A stretch of DNA of 40,905 bases, taken from the NCBI GenBank assembly GCA_900552015.1, contig URXY01000011.1, forward strand, positions 1 through 40,905, written 5' to 3'. This document shows positions 29,704 to 38,650 of this stretch, in pieces. Made by a program: the position numbers and the translations under genes. The notes under the pieces were generated by a model, which worked only from the letters and a program-made list of their open reading frames with translations, was not told the DNA's origin and made no database searches. Each line of letters begins with the position of its first letter. Position 1 is the stretch's first letter. The DNA is from an uncultured Eubacteriales bacterium (GTDB taxonomy: Bacteria; Bacillota; Clostridia; Oscillospirales; Oscillospiraceae).

Positions 29704-31557
29704 TTGACTCAACAGACCAAGCGTCCCAATCTTTTGCCGTATCTGCTGGTGCTGCTGGTGCTCGTCGGCGTCTACGGCTTTATGAACAAGCCGGTGGAGG
29801 CCGAACCGTCGTATGCCGAGGTACGCGAGCTGTTCGAATCCGAGCAGGTCTCGGCCTTCACGGTGACGGACACCACGCTGCGCATGAAGCTGCGCGAGCC
29901 CATCGACGGCAAAACGGAGCTCAAAAAGGACCTTTTCAGCGTGACGCTCTTCTATGATGACTTAGGCGAGCTCATCGAGCAGCAGAAGGCCGACGGCATC
30001 ATCGAGGACTACGACTTCACCGCCGACCACTCGATCAACTATGTCGCGATGTTCGCGCCTTATATTTTAGCGGTGCTCGGCATTTTCGCCATCTGGTACT
30101 TCCTCTCCGTCCGCTCCGCGGGCGGAGGCGGCGGCGACCGCATGGCAAAATTCGGCACGGCGTCGTTCAAGACCGGCGGAGACAACAAGCGCCCCACGAC
30201 GTTCTCTGACGTCGCCGGTGCGGATGAGGAAAAAGAGGAATTGCAGGAGATCGTCGACTTTTTGAAAGCGCCGGGCAAGTTCATCGACCTCGGCGCGCGC
30301 ATCCCCAAGGGTGTGCTGCTTGTCGGCCCTCCGGGCACGGGCAAGACGCTGCTGGCCCGCGCGGTCGCGGGCGAGGCAGGCGTGCAGTTTTTGTCGATCT
30401 CCGGCTCTGATTTTGTCGAAATGTATGTCGGCGTCGGCGCGAGCCGCGTGCGCGACCTCTTCGAACAGGCGAAGAAAGTTGCCCCCGCAATCATCTTCAT
30501 CGACGAGATCGACGCCGTGGGCCGTCAGCGCGGCACGGGCCTTGGCGGCGGCCACGACGAGCGCGAGCAGACGCTCAACCAGCTGCTCGTCGAAATGGAC
30601 GGCTTCGGTACGAATCAGGGCGTCGTCGTCATGGCAGCGACGAACCGCGCCGACATCCTCGACCCCGCGCTGCTGCGCCCGGGCCGCTTCGACCGTCAGG
30701 TCTACGTGGGGCTTCCCGACATCCGCGGCCGCGAGGATATCCTGAATATCCATGTCAAGAATAAGCCCCTTGCCGAGGATGTGGATCTCTCCACCGTCGC
30801 AAAGGGAACGCCCGGCTTCACAGGCGCGGACCTCGAGAACCTCTCGAACGAGGCGGCGCTGCTCGCCGCGCGCCGCGGCAGCAAGCTCATCACGATGGCC
30901 GACTTCTCCGAGGCGGAGATCAAGGTCATCGCAGGTCCCGAGAAGAAGAGCCGCGTCGTCAGCGAGCACGAGCGCAAGCTGACCGCCTATCACGAGGCCG
31001 GTCACGCCATCGTGATGCACGCACTGCCGACGCACGATCCCGTGCACCAGATCACGATCGTCCCGCGCGGCGGCGCGGGCGGCATGACGATCTCGCTGCC
31101 CACGGAGGACCGCTCGTACCAGTCCAAGCGCTATATGGAAGAGCAGATCGTCTCGCTGCTTGGCGGGCGCGTGGCGGAAAAGCTGATGCTCGGCGACATT
31201 TCGACCGGCGCGTCGAACGACATCCAGCGCGCCTCGCAGATCGCGCGCAAGATGGTCTCGGTGTACGGCATGAGCGACAGGCTCGGCTCGATCTCGTTTG
31301 AATCCGGCCACGATGAAATTTTCATCGGCCGCTCGATGGCGCAGGCCAAGCCGTATTCCGAGCAGGTCGCCGCACAGATCGACGAGGAGGTCAAGTCCAT
31401 CGTCGACGCGGCCTACGAGCGCTGCGAGGACATCCTCTCGCGCGATCAGAAGCACCTCATCGCCGTGGCGGAATTCCTGCTTGCGCACGAGACGATGAGC
31501 GCTGAGGAATTTGAGGCCGTCTTCACCGACGAAGCCGTCGGCCATGACAAAATCTAA
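29704..31557 (+). CDS. ftsH: ATP-dependent zinc metalloprotease FtsH
   Basis: The 617-residue protein has two N-terminal membrane spans (about 10-27 and 117-137) around an outer domain, an AAA+ module and a zinc protease. Walker A GPPGTGKT is near 207, Walker B IIFIDEIDA near 262, and the second region of homology reads ATNRADILDPALLRPGRFDRQ. The zinc site HEAGH begins near 430, and the third ligand lies in the MLGDISTGASNDIQRA region. FtsH degrades membrane and short-lived soluble proteins. The start is TTG with AAGGAGG 8 bases upstream; a start further in would remove the first span. It comes after hpt as in other Firmicutes but is preceded by a terminator. Confidence 0.96.
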   Translation: MTQQTKRPNLLPYLLVLLVLVGVYGFMNKPVEAEPSYAEVRELFESEQVSAFTVTDTTLRMKLREPIDGKTELKKDLFSVTLFYDDLGELIEQQKADGIIEDYDFTADHSINYVAMFAPYILAVLGIFAIWYFLSVRSAGGGGGDRMAKFGTASFKTGGDNKRPTTFSDVAGADEEKEELQEIVDFLKAPGKFIDLGARIPKGVLLVGPPGTGKTLLARAVAGEAGVQFLSISGSDFVEMYVGVGASRVRDLFEQAKKVAPAIIFIDEIDAVGRQRGTGLGGGHDEREQTLNQLLVEMDGFGTNQGVVVMAATNRADILDPALLRPGRFDRQVYVGLPDIRGREDILNIHVKNKPLAEDVDLSTVAKGTPGFTGADLENLSNEAALLAARRGSKLITMADFSEAEIKVIAGPEKKSRVVSEHERKLTAYHEAGHAIVMHALPTHDPVHQITIVPRGGAGGMTISLPTEDRSYQSKRYMEEQIVSLLGGRVAEKLMLGDISTGASNDIQRASQIARKMVSVYGMSDRLGSISFESGHDEIFIGRSMAQAKPYSEQVAAQIDEEVKSIVDAAYERCEDILSRDQKHLIAVAEFLLAHETMSAEEFEAVFTDEAVGHDKI

Positions 31558-31570
31558 TCCTGTTATGAAT

Positions 31571-31610
31571 AAAATATCTCACCAGTAAGCCGCTGGTGAG
31601 ATATTTTTTC
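31571..31610 (+). terminator. Terminator of ftsH
   Basis: A perfect 15-bp stem (31571-31585 with 31593-31607) with a 7-base loop ends in TTTTTT, 14 bases after the ftsH stop. Confidence 0.92.
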
Positions 31611-31651
31611 ACATTTTCGCAAGAATTCCTGCATTTTCATCGCTTCTCCCC

Positions 31652-31679
31652 TTGCCAATTCGGTTTCTTCTGCTATAAT
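31652..31679 (+). promoter_or_regulatory. Promoter of the NSS transporter gene
   Basis: TTGCCA (31652-31657) and an extended TGC-TATAAT (31674-31679) are 16 bases apart, about 46 bases before the start codon. Confidence 0.7.
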
Positions 31680-31725
31680 GGGGCATTAGTCATTCCATTT
31701 ACATGAAAAAAAGAGAGAATCGAAC

Positions 31726-33132
31726 ATGAAAAAAAGCAGTAGTTTCAGCGGCTCGCTCGGCTTTGTGCTGGCCGCGGCGGGCAGCGCAGTGGGCGTCGGC
31801 AATATCTGGCGCTTCCCCTATCTCTGTGCCAAGGACGGCGGCGGACTGTTCCTGCTCGTCTACCTCGTGCTGGTGCTGACATTCGGCTTCACCCTGCTGA
31901 CAACTGACGTAGCCATCGGCCGCCGCACGAAGCAGAACGCCCTCAATGCCTTTGCAACGCTCAACAAAAAGTGGAAGTTCTTGGGCTACCTCACCTTCCT
32001 CGTCCCCACGCTCATCATGACGTATTACTCCGTCATCGGCGGCTGGATCACGAAGTATTTTACCCTCTACCTCGTCTCAAGCGGCGATGCCGCCGCACAA
32101 GACGGGTTCTTCACCTCGTTCATCACCTCCCCCGTCTCGCCCATCGTCTTCATGCTGATCTTTTTGGCGCTGACGGCGTGGGTCGTGTACTGCGGCGTTG
32201 AAAAGGGCATTGAAAAATACTCCCGCTACATCATGCCGGGTCTGCTCCTTCTCATCATCGGCATCGCCATCTTCTCGCTCACGCTCTCTTACACCGACGA
32301 AAGCGGCATGACGCGCACGGGCATCGAGGGCCTGCTCGTCTACATCAAGCCCGACTTCACAGGCCTGACTGTCCCGCGCTTTTTGAACATCGCGCTCGAC
32401 GCGATGAGCCAGCTCTTTTTTTCCCTCAGCGTGAGCATGGGCATCATGATCACCTACGGTAGTTACGTCAAGGACGACGTTGACCTCAACAAGGCCAACA
32501 ACCAGATCGAGATCTTCGACACGGGCGTCGCGTTCCTCGCAGGTCTGATGATCATTCCGGCGGTCTATGTCTTCCTTGGCACCGACGGCATGGCCAGCGG
32601 CCCGAGCCTGACGTTCATCAGCCTGCCGAAGGTCTTTGCCGCGATGGGCGGCGTGGGCCGCGTCGTGGGCGCAGTGTTCTTCCTCGCGCTCGGCTTCGCC
32701 GCGCTGACGAGCTGCGTGTCCGTCATGGAGACGCTCGTTGCCAACTACATGGAGATCTTCCACAAGTCGCGCAAGGAGATGTGCGCCGCCGTGGGCGTCT
32801 ATTCGCTCGTGACGGCTGTGCTCATCTGCATGGGCTACAATGTGCTCTACTTTGAGCTTCCGCTGCCCAACGGCTCGACCGCGCAGCTGCTCGACGTGAT
32901 GGACTACATCAGCAACAGCTTCCTCATGCCGTTTATCAGCCTGCTCACGAGCATTTTGGTCGGCTGGGTCGTGGGTCCGAAATGGATCATCGCCGAGGTC
33001 GAGAAAAACGGCGAACACTTTGGCCGCGCCAAGCTCTACAGCGTGATGATGAAGTATGTCGTCCCCATCGTCATGCTCATTCTGTTTTTGACCTCCACGG
33101 GTCTCGGCAGCCTGATCTTCGGCGGCAGGTAA
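31726..33132 (+). CDS. Sodium-dependent amino acid transporter (NSS/SNF family)
   Basis: The 468-residue integral membrane protein has 11-12 predicted spans. The first unwound helix GFVLAAAGSAVGVGNIWRFPYLCAKDGGG carries the family's sodium- and substrate-binding motif. NSS members such as LeuT and MhsT import amino acids with sodium. The span with LFFSLSVSMGIMITYGSYV is the typical sixth helix. It is a single-gene unit between ftsH and the leucine operon, with its own promoter and terminator. The substrate cannot be determined; hydrophobic or aromatic amino acids are common in relatives. Confidence 0.94.
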   Translation: MKKSSSFSGSLGFVLAAAGSAVGVGNIWRFPYLCAKDGGGLFLLVYLVLVLTFGFTLLTTDVAIGRRTKQNALNAFATLNKKWKFLGYLTFLVPTLIMTYYSVIGGWITKYFTLYLVSSGDAAAQDGFFTSFITSPVSPIVFMLIFLALTAWVVYCGVEKGIEKYSRYIMPGLLLLIIGIAIFSLTLSYTDESGMTRTGIEGLLVYIKPDFTGLTVPRFLNIALDAMSQLFFSLSVSMGIMITYGSYVKDDVDLNKANNQIEIFDTGVAFLAGLMIIPAVYVFLGTDGMASGPSLTFISLPKVFAAMGGVGRVVGAVFFLALGFAALTSCVSVMETLVANYMEIFHKSRKEMCAAVGVYSLVTAVLICMGYNVLYFELPLPNGSTAQLLDVMDYISNSFLMPFISLLTSILVGWVVGPKWIIAEVEKNGEHFGRAKLYSVMMKYVVPIVMLILFLTSTGLGSLIFGGR

Positions 33133-33145
33133 GAAATTTTGGCAA

Positions 33146-33177
33146 AAAAGGAAACGCTTGCGCGTTCCCTTTTCTTT
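33146..33177 (+). terminator. Terminator of the NSS transporter gene
   Basis: A 12-position stem (33146-33157 with 33162-33173) with one mismatch and a TTGC loop is followed by CTTTT. Confidence 0.75.
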
Positions 33178-33270
33178 TGCTCTCCCGCCTTTTTCTCCGT
33201 TCAAAGTAGGCAAAATATGTTTTTCCGCCGCGCAGTTTTTTGTCAAAAGCGCAAATTTCTTTTTCCCCGC

Positions 33271-33299
33271 TTGACAAAGCGGGGGCGGGCGATTATAGT
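33271..33299 (+). promoter_or_regulatory. Leucine operon promoter
   Basis: A perfect TTGACA (33271-33276) and TATAGT (33294-33299) are separated by 17 bases. The predicted start is near 33306, at the beginning of the T-box leader. Confidence 0.85.
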
Positions 33300-33305
33300 A
33301 GCATC

Positions 33306-33603
33306 ATTAAATCTCATAGTTCACAAATACCGTGACGGGGAAAAATTCGTCCTACAGACGCTTCAGAGAGTTGCCGGTCGCTGCGAGGCAATGCAGAGCG
33401 GGATGATGTCACTGGCCCCTGAGTAGCTTCGCTGAGACGATTTTCGTTTAGGCGCAGCCGGATCTCCTCACCGTTACCAACGAGGCGCATTCGTTTGATT
33501 TTCAAGCCGATGCAGAAAGCGGGCATTTCATATGCCAACAAGAGTGGTACCGCGGAAGTTTTGAGCTTTCGTCTCTTCAAGGGAAGAGACGAAGGCTTTT
33601 TTT
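33306..33603 (+). promoter_or_regulatory. T-box riboswitch, probably for tRNA-Leu
   Basis: The leader carries the conserved T-box AGAGTGGTACCGCGG (33541-33555), in which TGGT can pair with the NCCA end of uncharged tRNA. CAGAGAG (33364-33370) marks the lower Stem I, and GAGTAG (33421-33426) follows Stem I. GGGG (33337-33340) can pair with CCCC (33416-33419) at the base of Stem I. CTG at 33412-33414, just before this, is the likely specifier and is a leucine codon. A terminator stem 33565-33577 with 33584-33596 is followed by seven T. Uncharged tRNA should stabilise the antiterminator and allow leuA transcription. Confidence 0.92.
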
Positions 33604-33640
33604 GTTGCTATGCGAGAGAAAAAAGCAGGAGGAACACACC

Positions 33641-35152
33641 ATGAAGCGCATTAAAATTTTTGACACGACCCTGAGAGACGGCGAGCAGTCCCCCGGCTGC
33701 AGCATGAATCTGACGGAAAAGATCGAAATGGCCCGCCAGCTTGAAAAGCTGGGCGTCGACGTGATCGAGGCGGGCTTCGCCATCGCGTCTCCCATGGACC
33801 ACAAGAGCGTGCAGGCCATCTCCGCCGCGGTGACGAACTGCACGGTCGCCTCGCTCGCGCGCTGCGCCAAGGGCGATATCGACGCGGCGTGGGACGCCGT
33901 GAAGGAAGCGAACCACCCCCGCATCCACGTCTTCCTTGCGACGAGCGACATCCACATGGAGTACAAGCTCAAGATGACGCGCGAGCAGGTCATCGACCGC
34001 ATCCGCGAGATGGTCGCCTACGCCAAGAGCTATTGCGATGACATCGAGTTTTCCGCCGAGGACGCCTCCCGCTCCGACTGGGCATTTCTGGCCCATTGCT
34101 ACTCCACTGCCGTCGCCGCGGGCGCGACGACGCTGAATGTGCCCGACACCGTCGGCTACTCCACGCCGCAGGAGATGTATGACCTCATCACCTACCTGCG
34201 TGAAAACATCGAGGGCGTCGAGCATGTCGACATCTCCGTCCACTGCCACAACGACCTTGGCATGGCGGTCGCGAATTCGCTCGAATGCGTCCGCGCGGGC
34301 GCGACGCAGGTCGAATGCACGGTCAACGGCATCGGCGAGCGCGCGGGCAACGCGAGCCTTGAAGAGATCGTCATGGCGCTGCGCACGAGAAAGGACTTTT
34401 ACGACGCCGAGACCGGCGTGAACACCAAGCAGATCTACCGCTCGAGCAAGCTGCTGAGCAACATCACGGGCGTGCCCATCCCGCCGAGCAAGGCCATCGT
34501 CGGCGCGAACGCCTTCGCGCACGAGTCGGGCATCCATCAGCACGGCGTCATTGCCAATGCAAGAACGTACGAGATCATGAACTCCACCGACGTCGGCATC
34601 CCGCAGAACACGATGGTGCTCGGCAAGCACTCCGGCAAGCACGCGCTGCGTGAAAAGCTCGAATCCATGGGCTACGAATTGAGCGACGAGGAGCTTGAAA
34701 GCGTGTTCACCCGCTTCAAGGATCTCGCCGACAAGAAAAAGAACATCACGAGCAGCGACATTGAGGCGCTCGTGCTCCACCGCCAGGCCGCGGTGCAGGG
34801 CAGCTGCCAGCTCGTGAGTCATGTGGTCAACACGGGCCACGGCGTGCCGAACATCTCGTGCATCAAGCTCCAGCGCGGCGACGAGCAGATCGAAGATGTC
34901 GCCATCGGCACGGGCCCGCTGGACGCCTCGTTCAAGGCCATCAACCGCATGCTCCAAATGGACGTGAAGCTCGAGAGCTTCAGCCTCAACGCCGTCACGG
35001 ACGGCGAGGACGCCATCGGCGAGGCCGTGGTCAAGGTCTCCGGCCCCGACGGGCGCTCGTACACCGGCTCGGGCCTCTCGACCGATATCATCGAATCGTC
35101 GATCCGCGCCTACGTCAACGGCATCAACAAGATCATGGGATCCGGCAACTGA
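33641..35152 (+). CDS. leuA: 2-isopropylmalate synthase
   Basis: The 503-residue protein has the DRE-TIM barrel start FDTTLRDGEQSPGCSMN, the metal-binding HCHNDLGMAVANSL block and GERAGNASLEEIVMAL. A C-terminal leucine-sensing domain from about 385 (ALVLHRQAAVQGSCQLVSHVVNTGHG) is also present. It condenses acetyl-CoA with 2-oxoisovalerate in the first committed step to leucine and is usually inhibited by leucine. The ATG at 33641 follows AGGAGG by 8 bases; the in-frame ATG at 33602 is inside the T-box terminator. It heads the operon leuA-leuC-leuD-leuB. Confidence 0.97.
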   Translation: MKRIKIFDTTLRDGEQSPGCSMNLTEKIEMARQLEKLGVDVIEAGFAIASPMDHKSVQAISAAVTNCTVASLARCAKGDIDAAWDAVKEANHPRIHVFLATSDIHMEYKLKMTREQVIDRIREMVAYAKSYCDDIEFSAEDASRSDWAFLAHCYSTAVAAGATTLNVPDTVGYSTPQEMYDLITYLRENIEGVEHVDISVHCHNDLGMAVANSLECVRAGATQVECTVNGIGERAGNASLEEIVMALRTRKDFYDAETGVNTKQIYRSSKLLSNITGVPIPPSKAIVGANAFAHESGIHQHGVIANARTYEIMNSTDVGIPQNTMVLGKHSGKHALREKLESMGYELSDEELESVFTRFKDLADKKKNITSSDIEALVLHRQAAVQGSCQLVSHVVNTGHGVPNISCIKLQRGDEQIEDVAIGTGPLDASFKAINRMLQMDVKLESFSLNAVTDGEDAIGEAVVKVSGPDGRSYTGSGLSTDIIESSIRAYVNGINKIMGSGN

Positions 35153-35167
35153 AAGGAGAAACGCGAC

Positions 35168-36436
35168 ATGGGCATGACAATGACGCAGAAAATTCTCGCC
35201 AAGCACGCAGGACTTGAGAGCGTGCGCGCGGGCCAGCTCATCCAGGCAAAGCTCGACCTCGTCCTCGGCAACGACATCACGACCCCCGTGGCCATCAACG
35301 AGTTTGAGTCCGCGGGCTTTGAAAAGGTCTTCGACAAGAGCCGCATCGCCATGGTGATGGATCACTTCGCACCGAACAAGGACATCAAGTCCGCCACGCA
35401 GTGCAAGCAGTGCCGCACCTTTGCCCGCCGCTTCGACATCGACCACTTCTACGATGTCGGCACGATGGGCATCGAGCACGCGCTGCTGCCCGAGCAGGGG
35501 CTTGTCGCCCCGGGCGAGGCCGTGATTGGCGCGGACTCTCACACCTGCACTTACGGCGCGCTCGGCGCGTTCTCCACCGGCGTCGGCTCGACCGACATGG
35601 GCGCGGCCATGGCCGCGGGCGAGACGTGGTTCAAGGTCCCGTCCGCCATCAAGGTGTATCTCACTGGCAAGCTCCGCCCGTTCGTCTCCGGCAAGGACGT
35701 CATCCTGACGCTCATCGGCATGATCGGCGTGGACGGCGCACGCTATCAGTCCATCGAATTTTCCGGCGAGGGCGTCAAGAACCTCACGATTTACGACCGC
35801 CTAACGATCTGCAACATGGCCATCGAGGCGGGCGGTAAAAACGGCATCTTCCCCGTCGACGACGTGACGCGCGCCTATGTTGAGGGCCGCGTGGACCGCC
35901 CCTGGACAGCGTTCGAGGCCGACCCCGATGCAGAATACGAGCGCGTTATCGACATTGACCTCGGCAAGGTCGACTGCACGGTCGCCTGGCCGCACCTGCC
36001 CGAAAATGCGCACAGCGCGCGCGAGGGCAGCGACATCGCCATCGACCAGATCGTCATCGGCTCGTGCACGAACGGCCAGCTCCCCGACATGGCCGCTGCT
36101 GCCGCGATCTTAAAGGGTCATCATCTGGCCCAGAACGTCCGCGGCATCATCATCCCCGCCACGCAGGAAGTTTACCGCGCCTGCATGCACGAGGGTTACA
36201 CCGACATTTTCCTCGACGCGGGCTGCATCGTCTCCACGCCCACATGCGGGCCGTGCCTCGGCGGCTATATGGGCATCCTCGCCGCCGGCGAGCGCTGCGT
36301 TTCCACCACCAACCGCAACTTTGTCGGCCGCATGGGCCACGTCGACAGCGAGGTCTACCTCGCCTCTCCGGCTGTCGCCGCGGCGTCTGGTATTACCGGC
36401 CACATTTCTCATCCGGAGGAGGTCATGAACAAATGA
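35168..36436 (+). CDS. leuC: 3-isopropylmalate dehydratase, large subunit
   Basis: The 422-residue protein is an aconitase-superfamily large subunit. The [4Fe-4S] ligands are visible in SCTNGQ and PTCGPCLGG near the C-terminal third, and GADSHTCTYGALGAFSTGVGSTD is the substrate-site block. With LeuD it isomerises 2- to 3-isopropylmalate. It belongs to the shorter archaeal/clostridial LeuC type (about 420 residues) rather than the longer E. coli type. AAAGGAG precedes the ATG, 15 bases after leuA. The stop overlaps the leuD start by ATGA. Confidence 0.96.
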   Translation: MGMTMTQKILAKHAGLESVRAGQLIQAKLDLVLGNDITTPVAINEFESAGFEKVFDKSRIAMVMDHFAPNKDIKSATQCKQCRTFARRFDIDHFYDVGTMGIEHALLPEQGLVAPGEAVIGADSHTCTYGALGAFSTGVGSTDMGAAMAAGETWFKVPSAIKVYLTGKLRPFVSGKDVILTLIGMIGVDGARYQSIEFSGEGVKNLTIYDRLTICNMAIEAGGKNGIFPVDDVTRAYVEGRVDRPWTAFEADPDAEYERVIDIDLGKVDCTVAWPHLPENAHSAREGSDIAIDQIVIGSCTNGQLPDMAAAAAILKGHHLAQNVRGIIIPATQEVYRACMHEGYTDIFLDAGCIVSTPTCGPCLGGYMGILAAGERCVSTTNRNFVGRMGHVDSEVYLASPAVAAASGITGHISHPEEVMNK

Positions 36437-36930
36437 ATGCACACGGCATTGTCCATAAGTATGGGGATCACGTCGATACGGACGTCATCATCCCCGCGCG
36501 CTATCTGAACACCCAGAGCCACAAGGAGCTCGCCTCCCACTGCATGGAGGACATCGACAAGGACTTCATCCACCGCGTCAAAGACGGCGACATCATGGTC
36601 GCGGGCGTAAACTTCGGCTGCGGCTCGTCGCGCGAGCACGCGCCCGTCGCCATCAAGGCGAGCGGCATCTCCTGCGTCATCGCGGCGAATTTCGCCCGCA
36701 TCTTCTACCGCAACGCTATCAACATCGGCCTCGCCATTTTGGAGTGCCCCGCCGCGAGCGCGGAGATCGAAAACGGCGACGAGGTGACGGTCGACTTCGA
36801 CACCGGCGTCATCACAGACGTGACAAAGGGCACGACGTATCAGGCCGAGCCCTTCCCGCCGTTTATCAAGGACATGATCGCGCGCGGCGGCCTGATGGCC
36901 TCGCTCAAGGCAAAGGAGGCGGCGAAATGA
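36433..36930 (+). CDS. leuD: 3-isopropylmalate dehydratase, small subunit
   Basis: The 165-residue protein shows the swivel-domain blocks of LeuD: DHVDTDVIIPARYLN, VNFGCGSSREHAPVAIKASGISCVIAANFARIFYRNAINIGL. It pairs with LeuC to form the active enzyme. The ATG at 36433 overlaps the leuC stop (ATGA), with GGAGGAGG 12-19 bases before it inside leuC. Its own stop overlaps leuB in the same way, so the three genes are translationally coupled. The length matches the short clostridial type. Confidence 0.96.
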   Translation: MNAHGIVHKYGDHVDTDVIIPARYLNTQSHKELASHCMEDIDKDFIHRVKDGDIMVAGVNFGCGSSREHAPVAIKASGISCVIAANFARIFYRNAINIGLAILECPAASAEIENGDEVTVDFDTGVITDVTKGTTYQAEPFPPFIKDMIARGGLMASLKAKEAAK

Positions 36931-37997
36931 ACAAGACCATTGCCATCATCAAGGGCGACGGCATCGGCCCCGAGATCGTCACCGAGGCCATGGGCGTTTT
37001 AGACGCCGTGGCCGCGAAGTTTGGCCACACCTTCACCTACGTCGACGCGCCGATGGGCGGCAACGCCATCGATAAATTCGGCGTGCCGCTGCCGGATCCA
37101 AGTCTACAAATCTGCCGCAACGCGGACAGTGTGTTGCTCGGTGCGGTCGGCGGCCCGAAGTGGGATGATCAGCCCGCCGCCAACCGTCCCGAGCGCGGTC
37201 TGCTCAAGCTGCGCGAGGGCATGGGCCTCTACACGAACGTGCGCCCTGCGAAGATGTTCTCCGAGCTCTCCGCCGCCTGCCCGCTGCGCGCCGACATCGC
37301 GGAAGGCGGCATCGACTTCGTCGTCGTGCGCGAGCTCATCGGCGGCGTGTACTTCGGCGAGCACCGCACGGAAGAGGCGAACGGCGAGCAGAAGGCCACC
37401 GATATCATGGCCTATTCCGAGCATGAGATCAAGCGTGTCGCGCGCGTCGCGTTCGAGACTGCGCGCAAACGCCGCAAGCGCGTCACCTCCATCGACAAGG
37501 CCAACGTGCTCGACACCTCGCGTCTCTGGCGCAAGACGGTCACAGAGGTCGCCAAGGACTACCCCGACGTCGAGCTTCGCCACATGTATGTCGACAACGC
37601 GGCGATGCAGCTCGTGCGCGACCCGAGCCAGTTCGACGTCATCGTGACAGAAAACCTCTTCGGCGACATTCTCTCCGACGAGGCGAGCCAGATCACGGGC
37701 TCGATCGGCATGATCCCGTCCTCCAGCATGGGCGATGGCACGCGCGGGCTCTACGAGCCGATCCATGGCTCTGCGCCCGACATCGCGGGACAGGACAAGG
37801 CGAACCCCATTGGCACCATTTTAGCCGCCGCGATGATGCTGCGCTACAGCTTCGACATGGCCGCCGAGGCTGACGCCATCGAGCGCGCAGTGGATGAAAC
37901 GCTGCGCTCGGGCTTCCGCTGCGGCGATATCATGCAGGAAAACTGCCAACTCGTCGGCTGCAAGGCCATGGGCGCGGAAATTCGCAGCCGCATTTGA
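36927..37997 (+). CDS. leuB: 3-isopropylmalate dehydrogenase
   Basis: The 356-residue protein has the beta-decarboxylating dehydrogenase start IIKGDGIGPEIVTEAMGVLD, the substrate block LREGMGLYTNVRPAKMF, VVRELIGGVYFGE, and the metal- and NAD-site region ENLFGDILSDEASQITGSIGMIPSSS followed by YEPIHGSAPDIAGQDKANPI. It oxidises and decarboxylates 3-isopropylmalate to 2-oxoisocaproate, the last special step to leucine. AAAGGAGG lies inside the end of leuD. The gene closes the operon and a terminator follows. Confidence 0.97.
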   Translation: MNKTIAIIKGDGIGPEIVTEAMGVLDAVAAKFGHTFTYVDAPMGGNAIDKFGVPLPDPSLQICRNADSVLLGAVGGPKWDDQPAANRPERGLLKLREGMGLYTNVRPAKMFSELSAACPLRADIAEGGIDFVVVRELIGGVYFGEHRTEEANGEQKATDIMAYSEHEIKRVARVAFETARKRRKRVTSIDKANVLDTSRLWRKTVTEVAKDYPDVELRHMYVDNAAMQLVRDPSQFDVIVTENLFGDILSDEASQITGSIGMIPSSSMGDGTRGLYEPIHGSAPDIAGQDKANPIGTILAAAMMLRYSFDMAAEADAIERAVDETLRSGFRCGDIMQENCQLVGCKAMGAEIRSRI

Positions 37998-38061
37998 AAC
38001 GATTGCTTCTAAACTTTTTTATAGACCTCTCCTTTGACCCTCTGCATCGCGCGGCGATGCG

Positions 38062-38098
38062 AAAAGGTCCCCGAGCCGTCGGCTCAGGGACCTTTTTC
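38062..38098. terminator. Terminator of the leucine operon, probably bidirectional
   Basis: A long stem pairs 38062-38071 with 38087-38096, then after one mismatch GAGCC with GGCTC around a 3-base loop. It has AAAA on the left and TTTTT on the right, and the convergent minus-strand gene ends at 38110. Confidence 0.88.
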
Positions 38099-38109
38099 CC
38101 ATTTCTGTA

Positions 38110-38601
38110 TCAGAGCTTACCGAGCAGCACGACCAGCCCGGCCACCGCAGCCGCGATGAACAGATACAGCACCGTTGCCGCGCCGCGCTTGATGAGCACC
38201 GTTTTCCACGGCTTCACATAGGGAACGCCCTCCATGCCTTCGATGCGCCATATCTTGCCGCGGCTGACCCACAGCCGATCGATGACGATACCGTCGAACC
38301 AGTTCATCACCACAAGGAAGAGGTAGGCTTGCCAGTACGCGGTCTTGAGATCCGTTACGCGGTTCCAGCCGGCGATGATGGCAAGCAGCGCGACAAAGAT
38401 CGCAAGGCAGAAAACCGTCATAAAACGCTTACCCTTGCGCATCTCGGTGTCCTTATCGGCAATGATGCCGCGTCGCTGCGCCTCGTCAAGAAATTCCTGT
38501 GGGTAAAAATAGAGGCAGTTGCGCCCACTGTCCTTCACTGCATACTTGACGAGCGCAAGAAACAGGAGACAGTATAAGATGAGCTGAAACAGCAAAAGCA
38601 T
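38110..38601 (-). CDS. Conserved small membrane protein of unknown function
   Basis: The 163-residue protein has four hydrophobic segments (about 2-19, 60-81, 91-106 and 142-161). Between them are a cytoplasmic-looking loop DSGRNCLYFYPQEFLDEAQRRGIIADKDTEMRKGKR and the segment NWFDGIVIDRLWVSRGKIWRIEGMEGVPYVKPW. I recognise this pattern only as that of a conserved Firmicute membrane protein; no catalytic motif is evident. AAAGGAG precedes the ATG. It lies 49 bases after the GNAT gene on the same strand and may be co-transcribed with it. Confidence 0.75.
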   Translation of the reverse strand: MLLLFQLILYCLLFLALVKYAVKDSGRNCLYFYPQEFLDEAQRRGIIADKDTEMRKGKRFMTVFCLAIFVALLAIIAGWNRVTDLKTAYWQAYLFLVVMNWFDGIVIDRLWVSRGKIWRIEGMEGVPYVKPWKTVLIKRGAATVLYLFIAAAVAGLVVLLGKL

Positions 38602-38650
38602 GGCTATATTCTCCTTTGAAAAATGCTTTAGAAAACGGGAAAGTCGGCGC

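Noticed and set aside
33608..35542. A 644-codon minus-strand open frame over leuA and leuC
   Set aside because: It runs opposite two clear leucine genes and a T-box terminator; its composition is typical of an antisense frame of GC-rich coding DNA.
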